DNA of 64,000 nucleotides from Candidatus Latescibacterota bacterium (GTDB lineage Bacteria > Latescibacterota > UBA2968 > UBA8231). The notes beneath the pieces were generated by a model that saw only the letters and a list, made by a program, of their open reading frames with translations, was not told the DNA's origin and searched no databases. This document shows, piece after piece, positions 8,253 through 20,824 of the stretch. The position numbers and the translations under genes were made by a program. Each line of letters begins with the position of its first letter. Position 1 is the stretch's first letter. Location: assembly GCA_022826515.1 (NCBI GenBank), contig JAJDUT010000005.1, forward strand, positions 49,179-113,178, written 5' to 3'.

Positions 8253-11200
8253 CTAGGCGTGCTGCGTCACGGAGAAACGCGAGCCTAAGTCGGGGTGTTT
8301 GGCGACCTCGATTTGCACTGGAAAGGCCGCTTTGAGTTGGTCTAGATGTGTGACGATCAATACCTTTTTGAAATCCTCGCTGATTTTTTGGATGGCTTCG
8401 ATGAGTTGTTCCAGCCCTTGTTCGTCTTGGGTACCGAAGCCTTCGTCGATGAAGAGGGTGTGGAGGCGGGTGCCCGAGCGCATGGCCAGCACTTTGGAGA
8501 GCGCAAGGCGCAAGGCAAAATTGGTGCGGAATGCCTCACCCCCGGAATAGAGGTGATAGGAGCGCTCGCCAACCTCGTCAGCGATCTTGACGTCGAGGGT
8601 TTCGCGGGTGCCGCCTTTTTTGAGGTCGCGCAGCGATTCGAAGGCGACTTGGATGCGGTTGGCGGTCAGGCGAGCGAGGATGGCGTTGGCCTCGTCGGCA
8701 ATCTGCGGCACGGCGTTTTCAATGATCAGTGCTTGGATCCCATCCTTGCCGAATGCCTTGTCGAGTTGTTGGTAGCTCCAAGCCTGACGCTGGGTGCCTT
8801 GGAGCTTTTCGCGTAGTTGGTCTTGTTCCTGAGCTAACTCGGCGCAGCGCGCGCACAGGGCCTCTAGGTTGCCCCGGCGCTGGAGATGTTGGTCTCGCTC
8901 GACCCGTAGCTTTTCCAATTGGGCTTGGTTTTCGCCGAGTTGCCTATCGACGTCTTCTAACTCGTCGGTCCGCTCGTGCAACTTTTCCTTTTCTTTTTTT
9001 ATAGTCTGCAATTGTTCCGCTAAAGTGGAGGCTTCAGCTTCGTAGCGCATCTGCGATTCGCCGGACGAAGCGCGGCGTTGGCGGGCGTGTTGTAGGCGCT
9101 CGAACTGCCGGGCACTGTCGCGCAGGTCGTCGTGTTGCAGGCGCAACCGCTGGTGCTCGGCACTATCGTAGCCCAAGGCTGCAAGCTGTTGCTCGGCTTG
9201 GCCGAGTTGTTCCCGTTCTTCTTGGGCATAGTGGGCCTCGGCGAGTTGGCGCTCGGCCCGCTCGAGTTGGTTCCGGGCTTCGGCCTGCTCGCTGTTGAGC
9301 CGCTCGGCTTGGCTTTTGGCGTCCTGCAAACGGGCATGCTCAGCTTCGACTGGGCGCAACTCGGAGAGCTTTTGCCGCAGCGTCTCGTGTTCGGAACTGC
9401 TGTAGCCCAACAGTTCGATTTCTCCGGCTAGTTTGTGAAGACGTTCGCGCTCTTGGGGAGCGTATGATTGGTCGCTGAGTTCGCGGTCGAGGGTGGCTAA
9501 TTGCTCGGCTAGTGACTGGATTTCGGAGGCAGATTCCCGTATTTGCGCGAGACGAGCCTCCTCGGTGGCTAGGTCTTGGTGGACCTGCTGGAGGGGCGCG
9601 ATTTCCTCGTCAAGGACCTTGTAGCGCGTGCGCATCTTTTGCAATTGATCTCCGAGAGCGGCGAGTTCGCAGTCGAGAGCGGCGATGCGCTCTTGGCGGC
9701 GCTCTTCCCGCTGCGCCAGTTCGGCCGCGACCTGCTGGCGATGTTCGGCGTCGAGGACGCTGCCGCACAATGGACAATTGGCGTCGTCGGAATCGGCTAA
9801 GGCTAGAGTCTGTTGGCGCTCGGTGGCCAATTCTTCTTCTTCAGCGCGGCGCTGCTGCTCCCGCTCGCTGATCTGGACCTTGAGATCGCGGCCCTCATCC
9901 GCGAGGCGATCCCGTTCCTCGGCTTTGGTCTGCAATTGAGTCCGTTGCGTTTGCAACTGGAGGATGTGGGCTGCTAGGGGTTCTGCCTCGGCCCTAGCTC
10001 GTTCTAGCTGGGCCAATTGCTTGGCGAGTACTTGGCGCTGGCTTTTGCGGTGCTCCTCTGCAAGCGATAGTTCGTGTTCGAGGCGACGGCGCTTGCTGAG
10101 GAGCACCTCGTAGCGGATCCGCGCCTGCTCTAGGGCTTGGACCTGCTCACTGATGGTTTTGAATTGGGCGTAGCGGATGGCGATGGTCTGCTCTCGATTG
10201 AGCAAGGCTTGATGCTCGTCGAGTTGGCGCTGGCGCTCGCCGAGAGTGGCTGCCCAGCGCTCTTGCTGCCGCTCCACTTCTTGGCGCACTTGGGCGATTT
10301 GCTCTGCTAGCTGGCGGCGGTGGGTTTCTAACGCGCCGTGCTCCTGAGCTTTTTGTTCGAGCAGGCCGATTTGGGTGTGGAGCTGATTGTAGGTTGCAAA
10401 GTCCCGCTCGATGGATTCGGCAGCCGCTAGGATCTCGCTGTCTTGACGCTGCTGTTCTCGCAGGTTTTCGAGTTCAGCGGAGACCTGCTGCTTCCGCTCG
10501 GCGACGCGCTGCTGCTCCCGGTCTAGCTCGGCGACGCGCTGGCGGATCTTCACCAGTTCTAGACGCTGGGCTTCCAACTCGGCTTGTGTTTTTTCTCGGC
10601 TGCTGATTTCGCGGCCGAGCAGAGCGAGGTGATTATCAACGGCGCACAGCTCGGATTCGTAGTTTTCGTGCTTGGCCAATTCGGCCTCAAGTTCACCGAG
10701 GCGGGCCTGCAGGATCTCGCTCTGGCGCAGGTGCTCTTGATATCGGACCCGAGCCATGCCTTGGAGTTGGTCGTAGCGCCCTAGGCCGAGGATTCGCCCG
10801 AGGACTTCTTTGCGCTGCCTAGCGTTTTTTTGGGTGAACTCGTCGGCGCGTCCTTGGACTATGAAGGCCGAGTTGACAAAGGTGTCGTAGTCCATGGATA
10901 GGAGTTCGTTGATGCGCCGCTGGGTGGGATTAATGCCCTCGCCTTCGCTGAGGGTGCGGAAGACGCCGTCGCTTTCTACTTGTAAGTCTAAGGCCGGGAC
11001 GCCTCGCTTGGTGCGACGCCAACTGCGGATGACGCGGAAGTGCTTTTCGCCGAGGGCGAAGTCGAAGTCAACCCGCATCTCTCTGGCCCCGATCCGACAC
11101 AGCTCTTCGTCGCTGCGGCTTTTGCGGGCTTGGCCCCACAAGGCATAGGTGATCCCGTCGAGCAGGGCGGACTTGCCGTGGCCATTGCCGCCCGTGAGGC

Positions 11201-11288
11201 AGGCGACGTGAAACTGGGTAAAGTCGAGCGGCGGCACCTCCTCGCCGTAACTGAGAAAATTGCGCAGCGAAAGGGAGAGAGGGATCAT
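8253..11288 (-). CDS. sbcC: Exonuclease subunit SbcC (Rad50-type SMC ATPase)
   Basis: A 1011-residue Rad50/SbcC ATPase. Walker A is GGNGHGKS near residue 33. Two long coiled coils rich in Gln, Glu and Arg flank a zinc hook CPLCG near residue 503, exactly mid-protein. The ABC signature YSGGE is near 911 and Walker B with the D-loop (LFIDEGFGTQDEQG) near 945. With SbcD it forms the Mre11-Rad50-type nuclease that cleaves hairpins and blocked DNA ends. Its start overlaps the sbcD stop by 4 bases. Confidence 0.95.
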   Translation of the reverse strand: MIPLSLSLRNFLSYGEEVPPLDFTQFHVACLTGGNGHGKSALLDGITYALWGQARKSRSDEELCRIGAREMRVDFDFALGEKHFRVIRSWRRTKRGVPALDLQVESDGVFRTLSEGEGINPTQRRINELLSMDYDTFVNSAFIVQGRADEFTQKNARQRKEVLGRILGLGRYDQLQGMARVRYQEHLRQSEILQARLGELEAELAKHENYESELCAVDNHLALLGREISSREKTQAELEAQRLELVKIRQRVAELDREQQRVAERKQQVSAELENLREQQRQDSEILAAAESIERDFATYNQLHTQIGLLEQKAQEHGALETHRRQLAEQIAQVRQEVERQQERWAATLGERQRQLDEHQALLNREQTIAIRYAQFKTISEQVQALEQARIRYEVLLSKRRRLEHELSLAEEHRKSQRQVLAKQLAQLERARAEAEPLAAHILQLQTQRTQLQTKAEERDRLADEGRDLKVQISEREQQRRAEEEELATERQQTLALADSDDANCPLCGSVLDAEHRQQVAAELAQREERRQERIAALDCELAALGDQLQKMRTRYKVLDEEIAPLQQVHQDLATEEARLAQIRESASEIQSLAEQLATLDRELSDQSYAPQERERLHKLAGEIELLGYSSSEHETLRQKLSELRPVEAEHARLQDAKSQAERLNSEQAEARNQLERAERQLAEAHYAQEEREQLGQAEQQLAALGYDSAEHQRLRLQHDDLRDSARQFERLQHARQRRASSGESQMRYEAEASTLAEQLQTIKKEKEKLHERTDELEDVDRQLGENQAQLEKLRVERDQHLQRRGNLEALCARCAELAQEQDQLREKLQGTQRQAWSYQQLDKAFGKDGIQALIIENAVPQIADEANAILARLTANRIQVAFESLRDLKKGGTRETLDVKIADEVGERSYHLYSGGEAFRTNFALRLALSKVLAMRSGTRLHTLFIDEGFGTQDEQGLEQLIEAIQKISEDFKKVLIVTHLDQLKAAFPVQIEVAKHPDLGSRFSVTQHA

Positions 11289-12553
11289 TCGGCGTCTTCG
11301 TCGCGTTGGCCAGCTTCAAGCTCGCGCTCTAGGTGGAGCGCGTAGTTTTTGAGCTCGGCGCGGTGGGCTTGCAAATCTGGAATGTTGTCGATGTAGCGGT
11401 CGAGGGCGTCGCCTAGTTCGGCCTCTTCGCTGATTTCGGCGCGGCGTTGGATCACTTCTGGAGCAAAGCGCGGTTGGATGGAGGCGACGTGAAAGGCCGG
11501 TTCGAGCGCTTGCCGCACTTGTTGTAAGTCCACTGACGTAGCGTAGCCTGCGGGCAGGTCGTAGAGGACGCGGACCACGGCGTCTGCTAGATCGGCCTCG
11601 GCGCAGGCCGCGACGATGCGTTCGGTGGCGTCTTGGCCATCGTGCACCTTTAGCTTGATGGTCGCAAAGCGCCGCGCTGGGACGGGGATGAACTCAAAGG
11701 TGGTTGCCCGGCCTCTCGGTGCGGTTGCGTCCTCTGCGATGCGTACGAGGCAGAAACCCTTGTCTTCACCTTCCTCGCCAAAGTCGATGCGCTCTAGACT
11801 GCCCGAATAGACCACGGGCGGATGTTGGCCGCGGTTGAGGTCTTGGTATTTGTGGATGTGCCCCAAGGCGACGTAGTCGTAGGCGGGATTGGCAAGAGCG
11901 CTAGTGAGCAAAACGGGGTCTTGGCCGATGATGGCGGTGCGTTCGCCCCCAGAATAAACGGCGTCGGCCGCGGCGAGGTGGGCGACGAGTACGCCCGGCA
12001 GCTTTGAGTCGAGCTGACGGGCGTACTCGTCGATCTGGGCCGCGTAAATTTTTTGGATCTCGACGCGGATTTCCTCTATTGACAAGTCGCGGTATTCGTC
12101 GCGAGTGAGTAGGGCATGGCGCGTCGGCCAAGGTAGGCCGGCCACTTGCACGGGACCGTTGGCGGTTTCGATGTGCAGGAACTCCGGGCGGCGGATGACG
12201 TGAGTGCCCTCTAGCTGTAGAGTGCTGAAAATGTCAACCGAAGTGGCTTTGCCGAAAGCGCCCGGCGCGTCGTGGTTGCCCACCACTAGCACGATGGGGA
12301 TACCGGCCGCTTGTAGGCGCTGGAGTTGGCGGGCCAAGACGCGCTGATGGGTCGGGGTCGGATCGCAGTTTTTGTACATGTCGCCAGCGAAGAGGACCAG
12401 ATCGACTGCCTTTTCAATGGCTAGGTCAAAGACCGCTTCTAGGCTGGCGGCGAAATCTTGCACCCGCGAATGCAAGCCAGTGCTTGGGTCGAGGCTGCCG
12501 TGGTTTTCGACGCCCAGATGCAGGTCGGCAAAATGCAGGAGTGTCAATGCCAT
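11285..12553 (-). CDS. sbcD: Exonuclease subunit SbcD (Mre11-type nuclease)
   Basis: A 422-residue calcineurin-like phosphoesterase with the Mre11 motifs in order: HFADLHLG at the N-terminus, FAGDMYKN, VGNHDAPG and ALGHIHKYQ, which together bind two Mn ions. It ends in an acidic tail (GQRDEDAE). It is the first gene of the minus-strand operon and has its own promoter at 12601-12628. Confidence 0.95.
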   Translation of the reverse strand: MALTLLHFADLHLGVENHGSLDPSTGLHSRVQDFAASLEAVFDLAIEKAVDLVLFAGDMYKNCDPTPTHQRVLARQLQRLQAAGIPIVLVVGNHDAPGAFGKATSVDIFSTLQLEGTHVIRRPEFLHIETANGPVQVAGLPWPTRHALLTRDEYRDLSIEEIRVEIQKIYAAQIDEYARQLDSKLPGVLVAHLAAADAVYSGGERTAIIGQDPVLLTSALANPAYDYVALGHIHKYQDLNRGQHPPVVYSGSLERIDFGEEGEDKGFCLVRIAEDATAPRGRATTFEFIPVPARRFATIKLKVHDGQDATERIVAACAEADLADAVVRVLYDLPAGYATSVDLQQVRQALEPAFHVASIQPRFAPEVIQRRAEISEEAELGDALDRYIDNIPDLQAHRAELKNYALHLERELEAGQRDEDAE

Positions 12554-12600
12554 GAGACTCGTAAGTGCGTTGTTTGGGAAGGAGTGGCTCGGTCTATGAA

Positions 12601-12628
12601 TTTATAGGAGGGTGGCGAACTTGGGCAA
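12601..12628 (-). promoter_or_regulatory. Promoter for the sbcD operon
   Basis: On the minus strand TTGCCC (12628-12623) and TATAAA (12606-12601) are separated by 16 bases. They lie about 50 bases upstream of the sbcD ATG and back to back with the greA promoter. Confidence 0.5.
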
Positions 12629-12638
12629 GTCTCTTATC

Positions 12639-12667
12639 TTGCACCTGGGCATCGTTTTTAGTACATT
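12639..12667 (+). promoter_or_regulatory. Promoter for greA
   Basis: TTGCAC (12639-12644) and TACATT (12662-12667) with a 17-base spacer. The predicted start is near 12674, just ahead of a strong hairpin. Confidence 0.55.
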
Positions 12668-12680
12668 AATTTTCTTAAGC

Positions 12681-12710
12681 AGCGGAAGCGGTAGCGCGCT
12701 TCCGCTTTTT
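12681..12710 (+). terminator. Hairpin and U-tract in the greA leader
   Basis: The arms 12681-12689 and 12698-12706 form a perfect 9-bp stem around an 8-base loop, followed by four more T. It lies between the predicted greA promoter and the greA start, so it looks like a leader terminator and not the end of a gene. Confidence 0.7.
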
Positions 12711-12753
12711 GTGTTGAATAGCGCATGTTGTTCTCTCCTGCTAGAGGCTTTGT

Positions 12754-13224
12754 ATGAGTGAAGTATATCTTTCACGAGAAGGCTACGAAAAACTTCAGGG
12801 CGAGTTGAAGGAACTCAAGGAGACTGAACGCCCGGCAGTGCGCCAGGCTTTGCAGCGGGCACGGGAGTTTGGCGACCTATCTGAGAACGCCGAGTATTCG
12901 GCCGCTAAAGAAAGGTTGCTCTTCCTAGAGCAGCGCATCGGTAAGCTCGAAGAGACACTCAGCCGGGCTCGCCTGCTAGAAAACGAGGCGATCCCAGAGG
13001 ACAAGGTCTATATCGGTGCCACCGTAGAGCTGGAGGATCTTGCGAAGGCGCGGCAGCTCACCTACACGCTCGTCGCTCCCGAAGAAGCGGATTTTGAAGC
13101 GGGGAAAATCTCCACGGTTTCGCCGATAGGCAAGGGGTTGCTCGGGCACGAAGAAGGAGAAGAAATCGAGATTGAAGTACCTATTGGTAAGCTGCATTAC
13201 AGGATTGTCAAAATCACGCGCTGA
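12754..13224 (+). CDS. greA: Transcription elongation factor GreA
   Basis: 156 residues, the usual GreA length. The N-terminal antiparallel coiled coil carries the tip motif GDLSENAEYSAAKE, with the acidic residues that reach through the RNA polymerase secondary channel and promote transcript cleavage. The C-terminal FKBP-like globular domain follows (PIGKGLLG). A terminator closes the gene just downstream. Confidence 0.95.
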   Translation: MSEVYLSREGYEKLQGELKELKETERPAVRQALQRAREFGDLSENAEYSAAKERLLFLEQRIGKLEETLSRARLLENEAIPEDKVYIGATVELEDLAKARQLTYTLVAPEEADFEAGKISTVSPIGKGLLGHEEGEEIEIEVPIGKLHYRIVKITR

Positions 13225-13249
13225 GCGCAAATATCCAGTTTACTTGGCG

Positions 13250-13291
13250 ACTCCCGGAAAGGCCTGCGTCTCTCCGGGAGTTTCGCGTTTT
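13250..13291 (+). terminator. Intrinsic terminator after greA
   Basis: The 9-bp perfect stem 13250-13258 / 13273-13281 is followed by a T-rich stretch ending in four T at 13288-13291. Confidence 0.7.
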
Positions 13292-13311
13292 GGGGCTGCG
13301 CTCCAGTATTC

Positions 13312-13340
13312 TTGACATATTGGGAGGGCTGTTATATATT
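13312..13340 (+). promoter_or_regulatory. Consensus-like promoter for the tRNA/rpmG/secE transcript
   Basis: A perfect TTGACA (13312-13317), a 17-base spacer and TATATT (13335-13340). The tRNA-Gly starts 40 bases further on. This is one of the best promoter matches in the window and the likely head of the long ribosomal run. Confidence 0.8.
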
Positions 13341-13379
13341 TAACCTTCTGTAAATTAAACGGGCATTAATCCGGCTCGA

Positions 13380-13456
13380 GCGGGAATAGCTCAGTTGGCT
13401 AGAGCGCGAGCCTTCCAAGCTCGGGGTCGCGGGTTCGAGTCCCGTTTCCCGCTCCA
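13380..13456 (+). tRNA. tRNA-Gly (anticodon TCC)
   Basis: The full cloverleaf is readable. The acceptor arms GCGGGAA/TTCCCGC pair perfectly, the D stem is GCTC/GAGC, the anticodon stem CGAGC/GCTCG holds loop CTTCCAA, and the T loop is TTCGAGT. The CCA end is encoded. Confidence 0.97.
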
Positions 13457-13475
13457 GATCACCAAAACGATTGCA

Positions 13476-13551
<76 letters not shown>

Positions 13552-13589
13552 CTTTCCTAAGTGCTTCCATCTAAACGCGACAAGTTCTG

Positions 13590-13742
13590 ATGCCAAGAGA
13601 TCAAATAACGCTGGAGTGCGAAGTATGCAGCCAGCAAACTTACACGACGACCAAAAATAGACGAAACCAGCCAAGCCGCGTGGAGTACAAAAAGTATTGC
13701 CGTTTTTGCCGCAAGCACGCGGCTCACAAGGAAGCCCGCTAG
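13590..13742 (+). CDS. rpmG: 50S ribosomal protein L33
   Basis: A 50-residue reading frame starting [13 protein letters not shown] with a second pair CRFC, the zinc-binding (C+) form of L33. It sits 38 bases after tRNA-Thr and 4 bases before tRNA-Trp, the common rpmG-trnW-secE-nusG order. L33 lies near the E site of the large subunit. Confidence 0.93.
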   Translation: MPRDQITLECEVCSQQTYTTTKNRRNQPSRVEYKKYCRFCRKHAAHKEAR

Positions 13743-13746
13743 GCAT

Positions 13747-13822
13747 AGGGCAGTAGCTCAATTGGTAGAGCACCGGTCTCCAAAACCGGCGGTTGCAGGT
13801 TCAAGTCCTGTCTGCCCTGCCA
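13747..13822 (+). tRNA. tRNA-Trp (anticodon CCA)
   Basis: Acceptor arms AGGGCAG/CTGCCCT are perfect. Anticodon stem CCGGT/ACCGG holds loop CTCCAAA. T stem GCAGG/CCTGT. CCA is encoded. secE follows after 22 bases. Confidence 0.97.
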
Positions 13823-13844
13823 GGCTTCTGCATTAGGGAATGGG

Positions 13845-14033
13845 ATGTGGAATAAACTTACTAATTTCATCAAAGATGTGCGGGCCGAATTTTCCAAAGT
13901 GAGTTGGCCTACTCGCAAGGACTTGGTCAATTCCACTGGGGTGGTATTAGTCTTTTCGGCGATTTTTGCGGTTTTTATTGGCATATTCGACCTGATTATT
14001 TCTTTTGTTTGGGGAATACTTCTAGGCCAGTAA
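13845..14033 (+). CDS. secE: Preprotein translocase subunit SecE
   Basis: 62 residues, the short single-helix form of SecE found in most bacteria. The amphipathic N-terminal part has FIKDVRAEFSKVSWPTRKDL, with the conserved WPTR. One membrane helix follows. SecE clamps SecY in the translocon. A terminator-like hairpin lies between it and nusG. Confidence 0.95.
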   Translation: MWNKLTNFIKDVRAEFSKVSWPTRKDLVNSTGVVLVFSAIFAVFIGIFDLIISFVWGILLGQ

Positions 14034-14055
14034 TGCCCGCTGAGGCGTATCTAAG

Positions 14056-14087
14056 GGAAGCGGCGCACAACGTGCACCGCTTCTTTT
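14056..14087 (+). terminator. Hairpin with T-run between secE and nusG
   Basis: A stem of about 12 pairs (left arm from 14056, right arm to 14084, one C-A mismatch) around the 3-base loop AAC, followed by TTT. It sits mid-gap between secE and nusG and could terminate or attenuate part of the transcription. Confidence 0.55.
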
Positions 14088-14135
14088 CCTTATTTGCTTT
14101 GCTCGGCGAATGGGAGCTAACACCGGATTGAAGCT

Positions 14136-14681
14136 ATGGCACAGCGCTGGTATGCTCTACATACATATTCAGGGCACGAAAATAAAGTAAAGACCTACTT
14201 GGAGTCGCTTATTGAGTCGGGGGCTGCTAATGGTGCGATTGCCCAAGTCGTCGTGCCGACCGAGGAGGTGATTGAACTCCGTGCCGGCAAGAAAACCAAG
14301 ACTAGGAAGCGGTTTTTGCCTAGTTATGTGCTAGTGGAAATGGAAATGTCCAAGGACGCTTGGTACCAAGTGACCAACATTCCCGGGGTGACCAACTTCG
14401 TCGGCCCAGCGCGCAAACCGCAACCGCTGCGGCAGGAGGAAATCGACCGCATCTTGGGGCACGTCGATCGCCGCAAAGACCAAGAGGTTGAGGAGATTCC
14501 CTTTGCCGTTGACGATCAAGTCAAGGTCAACGATGGCGCGTTCAAGGATTTTATCGGCACCGTGCAAGAGGTACTGCCGGAGAAGCGCAGGTTGAAAATC
14601 ATGGTGAGCATCTTTGGGCGCGGTACATCAGTGGAATTGGACGTGTTGCAGGTCGAGCCGGCTCAAGAGCCGGTAGGCTGA
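14136..14681 (+). CDS. nusG: Transcription termination/antitermination factor NusG
   Basis: 181 residues with the NGN domain (RWYALHTYSGHENKV; the surface that binds the polymerase clamp) and the C-terminal KOW domain (VNDGAFKDFIGTV). The KOW domain couples to Rho or to ribosomal protein S10. No extra domain insertion is seen. It starts a tight run with rplK. Confidence 0.96.
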   Translation: MAQRWYALHTYSGHENKVKTYLESLIESGAANGAIAQVVVPTEEVIELRAGKKTKTRKRFLPSYVLVEMEMSKDAWYQVTNIPGVTNFVGPARKPQPLRQEEIDRILGHVDRRKDQEVEEIPFAVDDQVKVNDGAFKDFIGTVQEVLPEKRRLKIMVSIFGRGTSVELDVLQVEPAQEPVG

Positions 14682-14706
14682 TTTTTATTTAAGGAATAGT
14701 TAATAA

Positions 14707-15129
14707 ATGGCTAAAAAAGAAATAGCCCAAATCAAGTTGCAGGTTCCAGCCGGTCAGGCGAATCCAACGCCGCCTGTTGGGCCGGCGCTGGGGCAACACG
14801 GCGTCAACATCATGGAATTCTGCAAGACATTCAATGCCCAGACCCAAGACCAGCAAGGGTTGATCATTCCCGTAATCATTACGGTGTACGCTGATCGCAC
14901 GTTTTCATTTATAACCAAGACGCCGCCGGCTGCGGTGCTGCTGTTGCGGGCTGCTGGACAAGACAAGGGATCGGGCGTGCCCAACCGGGATCACATCGGC
15001 GTTGTATCTTCGGATCAAGTGCGCGAAATCGCCGAATTGAAAATGCCTGATTTAAATGCGGCCTCAATGGAAGCCGCGATGTCGATGATCGCGGGAACGG
15101 CCCGCAGTATGGGGCTCTTGATCGAGTAG
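14707..15129 (+). CDS. rplK: 50S ribosomal protein L11
   Basis: 140 residues. The N-terminal domain has [18 protein letters not shown] and the rRNA-binding C-terminal domain has [15 protein letters not shown]11 forms the GTPase-associated centre with 23S rRNA helices 43-44. Confidence 0.97.
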   Translation: MAKKEIAQIKLQVPAGQANPTPPVGPALGQHGVNIMEFCKTFNAQTQDQQGLIIPVIITVYADRTFSFITKTPPAAVLLLRAAGQDKGSGVPNRDHIGVVSSDQVREIAELKMPDLNAASMEAAMSMIAGTARSMGLLIE

Positions 15130-15166
15130 TTGCTTCTCATTGTAACCCTCATAAGAGGTTTAAGAC

Positions 15167-15865
15167 ATGGCCAGAGGAAAAAAATACAGGAACGCCTTGG
15201 CGTCTTTCGACCGCGACAGGGCCTACTCGTGGGAAGAGGGGGTTAAGATCCTCAAGGGATTCCCGGCGTACAATTACGATCCGACCGTCGAGCTTTCTTG
15301 CAACTTGGGGATTGATGGCCGTCAAGCTGACCAATCGCTGCGCGGCACGGTGATGTTGCCTCACGGTACCGGGAAGGAGCTCCGGGTCTTGGTCATCACT
15401 CAAGGACCGCTAGTGCAGGAAGCCGAAGACGCTGGGGCCGATTTCGTCGGTGGAGCCGATATGGCCGAGAAAATCCAGGGCGGTTGGCTCGATTTCGACA
15501 TAGTTGTTGCCTCTCCAGATATGATGGGGCAGGTAGGCAAGCTGGGGAGGATCTTGGGGCCGAGGGGCTTGATGCCCAACCCCAAGACCGGCACGGTAAC
15601 GCGCGAGGTTGCCCAAGCCGTCCGCGAGGCCAAGGCCGGCCGCATAGAATACCGCGCCGACAGCAAGTCCGGCAACAACGCCCAAGGTTCCATCGGTAAG
15701 CTGTCCTTTACCGATCAGGCGCTGATCGAAAACGCTCAGGCTTTTACTGACGCCATTTTGCGCGCTAGACCAGCCGCGACAAAAGGGCAGTACATCCGCA
15801 AGTTAGTCCTCTCGTCGGCAGTAGGGCCGGGCATCAAGATTGACCGTGCCCAACTCGCTGCGTAA
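15167..15865 (+). CDS. rplA: 50S ribosomal protein L1
   Basis: 232 residues with the L1 signature [18 protein letters not shown]1 forms the mobile stalk at the E site and in many bacteria represses its own operon by binding the mRNA leader. No obvious leader operator is identified here. Confidence 0.97.
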   Translation: MARGKKYRNALASFDRDRAYSWEEGVKILKGFPAYNYDPTVELSCNLGIDGRQADQSLRGTVMLPHGTGKELRVLVITQGPLVQEAEDAGADFVGGADMAEKIQGGWLDFDIVVASPDMMGQVGKLGRILGPRGLMPNPKTGTVTREVAQAVREAKAGRIEYRADSKSGNNAQGSIGKLSFTDQALIENAQAFTDAILRARPAATKGQYIRKLVLSSAVGPGIKIDRAQLAA

Positions 15866-15883
15866 AGAAAGCTCCCTACTACT

Positions 15884-16417
15884 ATGGCGACGGCAGAGAA
15901 AGAAGCAAAAGTAGAAGAATTGAAGGCCATTATGGCCGAGGCCAAGGGCTTTTATTTAGCCGATTTTACGGGTATTGACGTAGCTGCCGTGACCGAGCTG
16001 CGCAACAAGCTGCGCGATGCCGACGTCCAATACCAAGTGATCAAAAATCGCTTGGCCATTCGTGCGGCTGAGGAAGTGGGCATCGCCGGCCTCGAAGAGC
16101 ATTTCTCCGGGCCTACGGCCTTGGCCTATTCAAAAGAAGATCCCATCGCACCGGCCAAAATTCTGCAAGACTTCGTCGCCGATGGCGGGAAAATTCAGAT
16201 CAAGACCGGCTTTATGGAGGGTGAAATCCTCGCCGCCGACAAAGTCGAGGCGTTGGCTAAGCTGCCCTCTAAGGAAGAATTGCTAGGTAAGGTAGCCGCC
16301 GGCGTCCAAAGCCCGCTTTACGGGTTAAGCGGTGTCCTGAATGGATTGCTTAGAGGCCTAGTCGGCGCGTTGTCAGCCATCGAAAAGCAACGGGGAGAAG
16401 GCGGGGAAAACGCCTGA
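15884..16417 (+). CDS. rplJ: 50S ribosomal protein L10
   Basis: 177 residues, with the globular N-terminus ([27 protein letters not shown]) and a C-terminal helix that carries L7/L12 dimers. It lies 18 bases after rplA. Confidence 0.95.
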   Translation: MATAEKEAKVEELKAIMAEAKGFYLADFTGIDVAAVTELRNKLRDADVQYQVIKNRLAIRAAEEVGIAGLEEHFSGPTALAYSKEDPIAPAKILQDFVADGGKIQIKTGFMEGEILAADKVEALAKLPSKEELLGKVAAGVQSPLYGLSGVLNGLLRGLVGALSAIEKQRGEGGENA

Positions 16418-16472
16418 TTCTCATTCGTCCCTTTTAACAAACTCAAATACGGATTACAGGAGGTTGTATCCC

Positions 16473-16883
16473 ATGACCGAAGAAACCACTGCCACCACCG
16501 CTAATAGTAAGGTAGGTGAAATCATTGAGACCATCGGCGGCCTGACGGTCCTAGAACTAGCCGAGTTGGTCAAAGCCCTCGAAGATAAGTTTGGCGTGTC
16601 GGCCGCAGCACCGGTGATGATGGCTGGTGCGATGCCCAGCGATGGTGCTGGCGAAGAGGCCGCCGTAGAAAAGGATTCCTTTGACGTAGTGCTTACTAGC
16701 GCTGGCGAGAAGAAAATCCAAGTTATCAAGGTCGTCCGCGAGATCACTAGCTTAGGGCTGAAAGAGGCCAAGGCGCTCGTCGACGAGGCACCTAAGCCGG
16801 TCAAGGAAGGGGCGACCAAGGAAGAAGCCGAAGAAATCCAGGGCCGATTGCAGGATGCCGGAGCCACGGTAGAACTCCAGTAG
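16473..16883 (+). CDS. rplL: 50S ribosomal protein L7/L12
   Basis: 136 residues: a dimerising N-terminus ([20 protein letters not shown]), an Ala/Gly-rich hinge and the factor-binding C-terminal domain ([20 protein letters not shown]). The ATG at 16473 is 9 bases after a perfect AGGAGG (16458-16463). A TTG three codons upstream is also in frame but abuts that site. Confidence 0.97.
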   Translation: MTEETTATTANSKVGEIIETIGGLTVLELAELVKALEDKFGVSAAAPVMMAGAMPSDGAGEEAAVEKDSFDVVLTSAGEKKIQVIKVVREITSLGLKEAKALVDEAPKPVKEGATKEEAEEIQGRLQDAGATVELQ

Positions 16884-16939
16884 GGACTGCTGCTGATATA
16901 GTAGCTCATTCGTTTATACCTACTTTTCTGCAGAGCGCA

Positions 16940-16971
16940 TTCATGGAGCTATTGGCCAATAGCTCCATGAA
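16940..16971. repeat. Perfect 32-bp palindrome between rplL and rpoB
   Basis: The 16 bases 16940-16955 are the exact reverse complement of 16956-16971, with no loop bases. As RNA this would form a long hairpin without a following T-run. It is a candidate attenuator or RNase III-type processing site, or a protein-binding site on DNA. Confidence 0.85.
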
Positions 16972-17006
16972 CATTTGGCTAAAACCACAAATTGAGGAGT
17001 TGGACT

Positions 17007-20786
<3,780 letters not shown>

Positions 20787-20824
20787 ATTGCAGAACATTC
20801 GCATAAAGCGCAAAGGGGGTGCCA

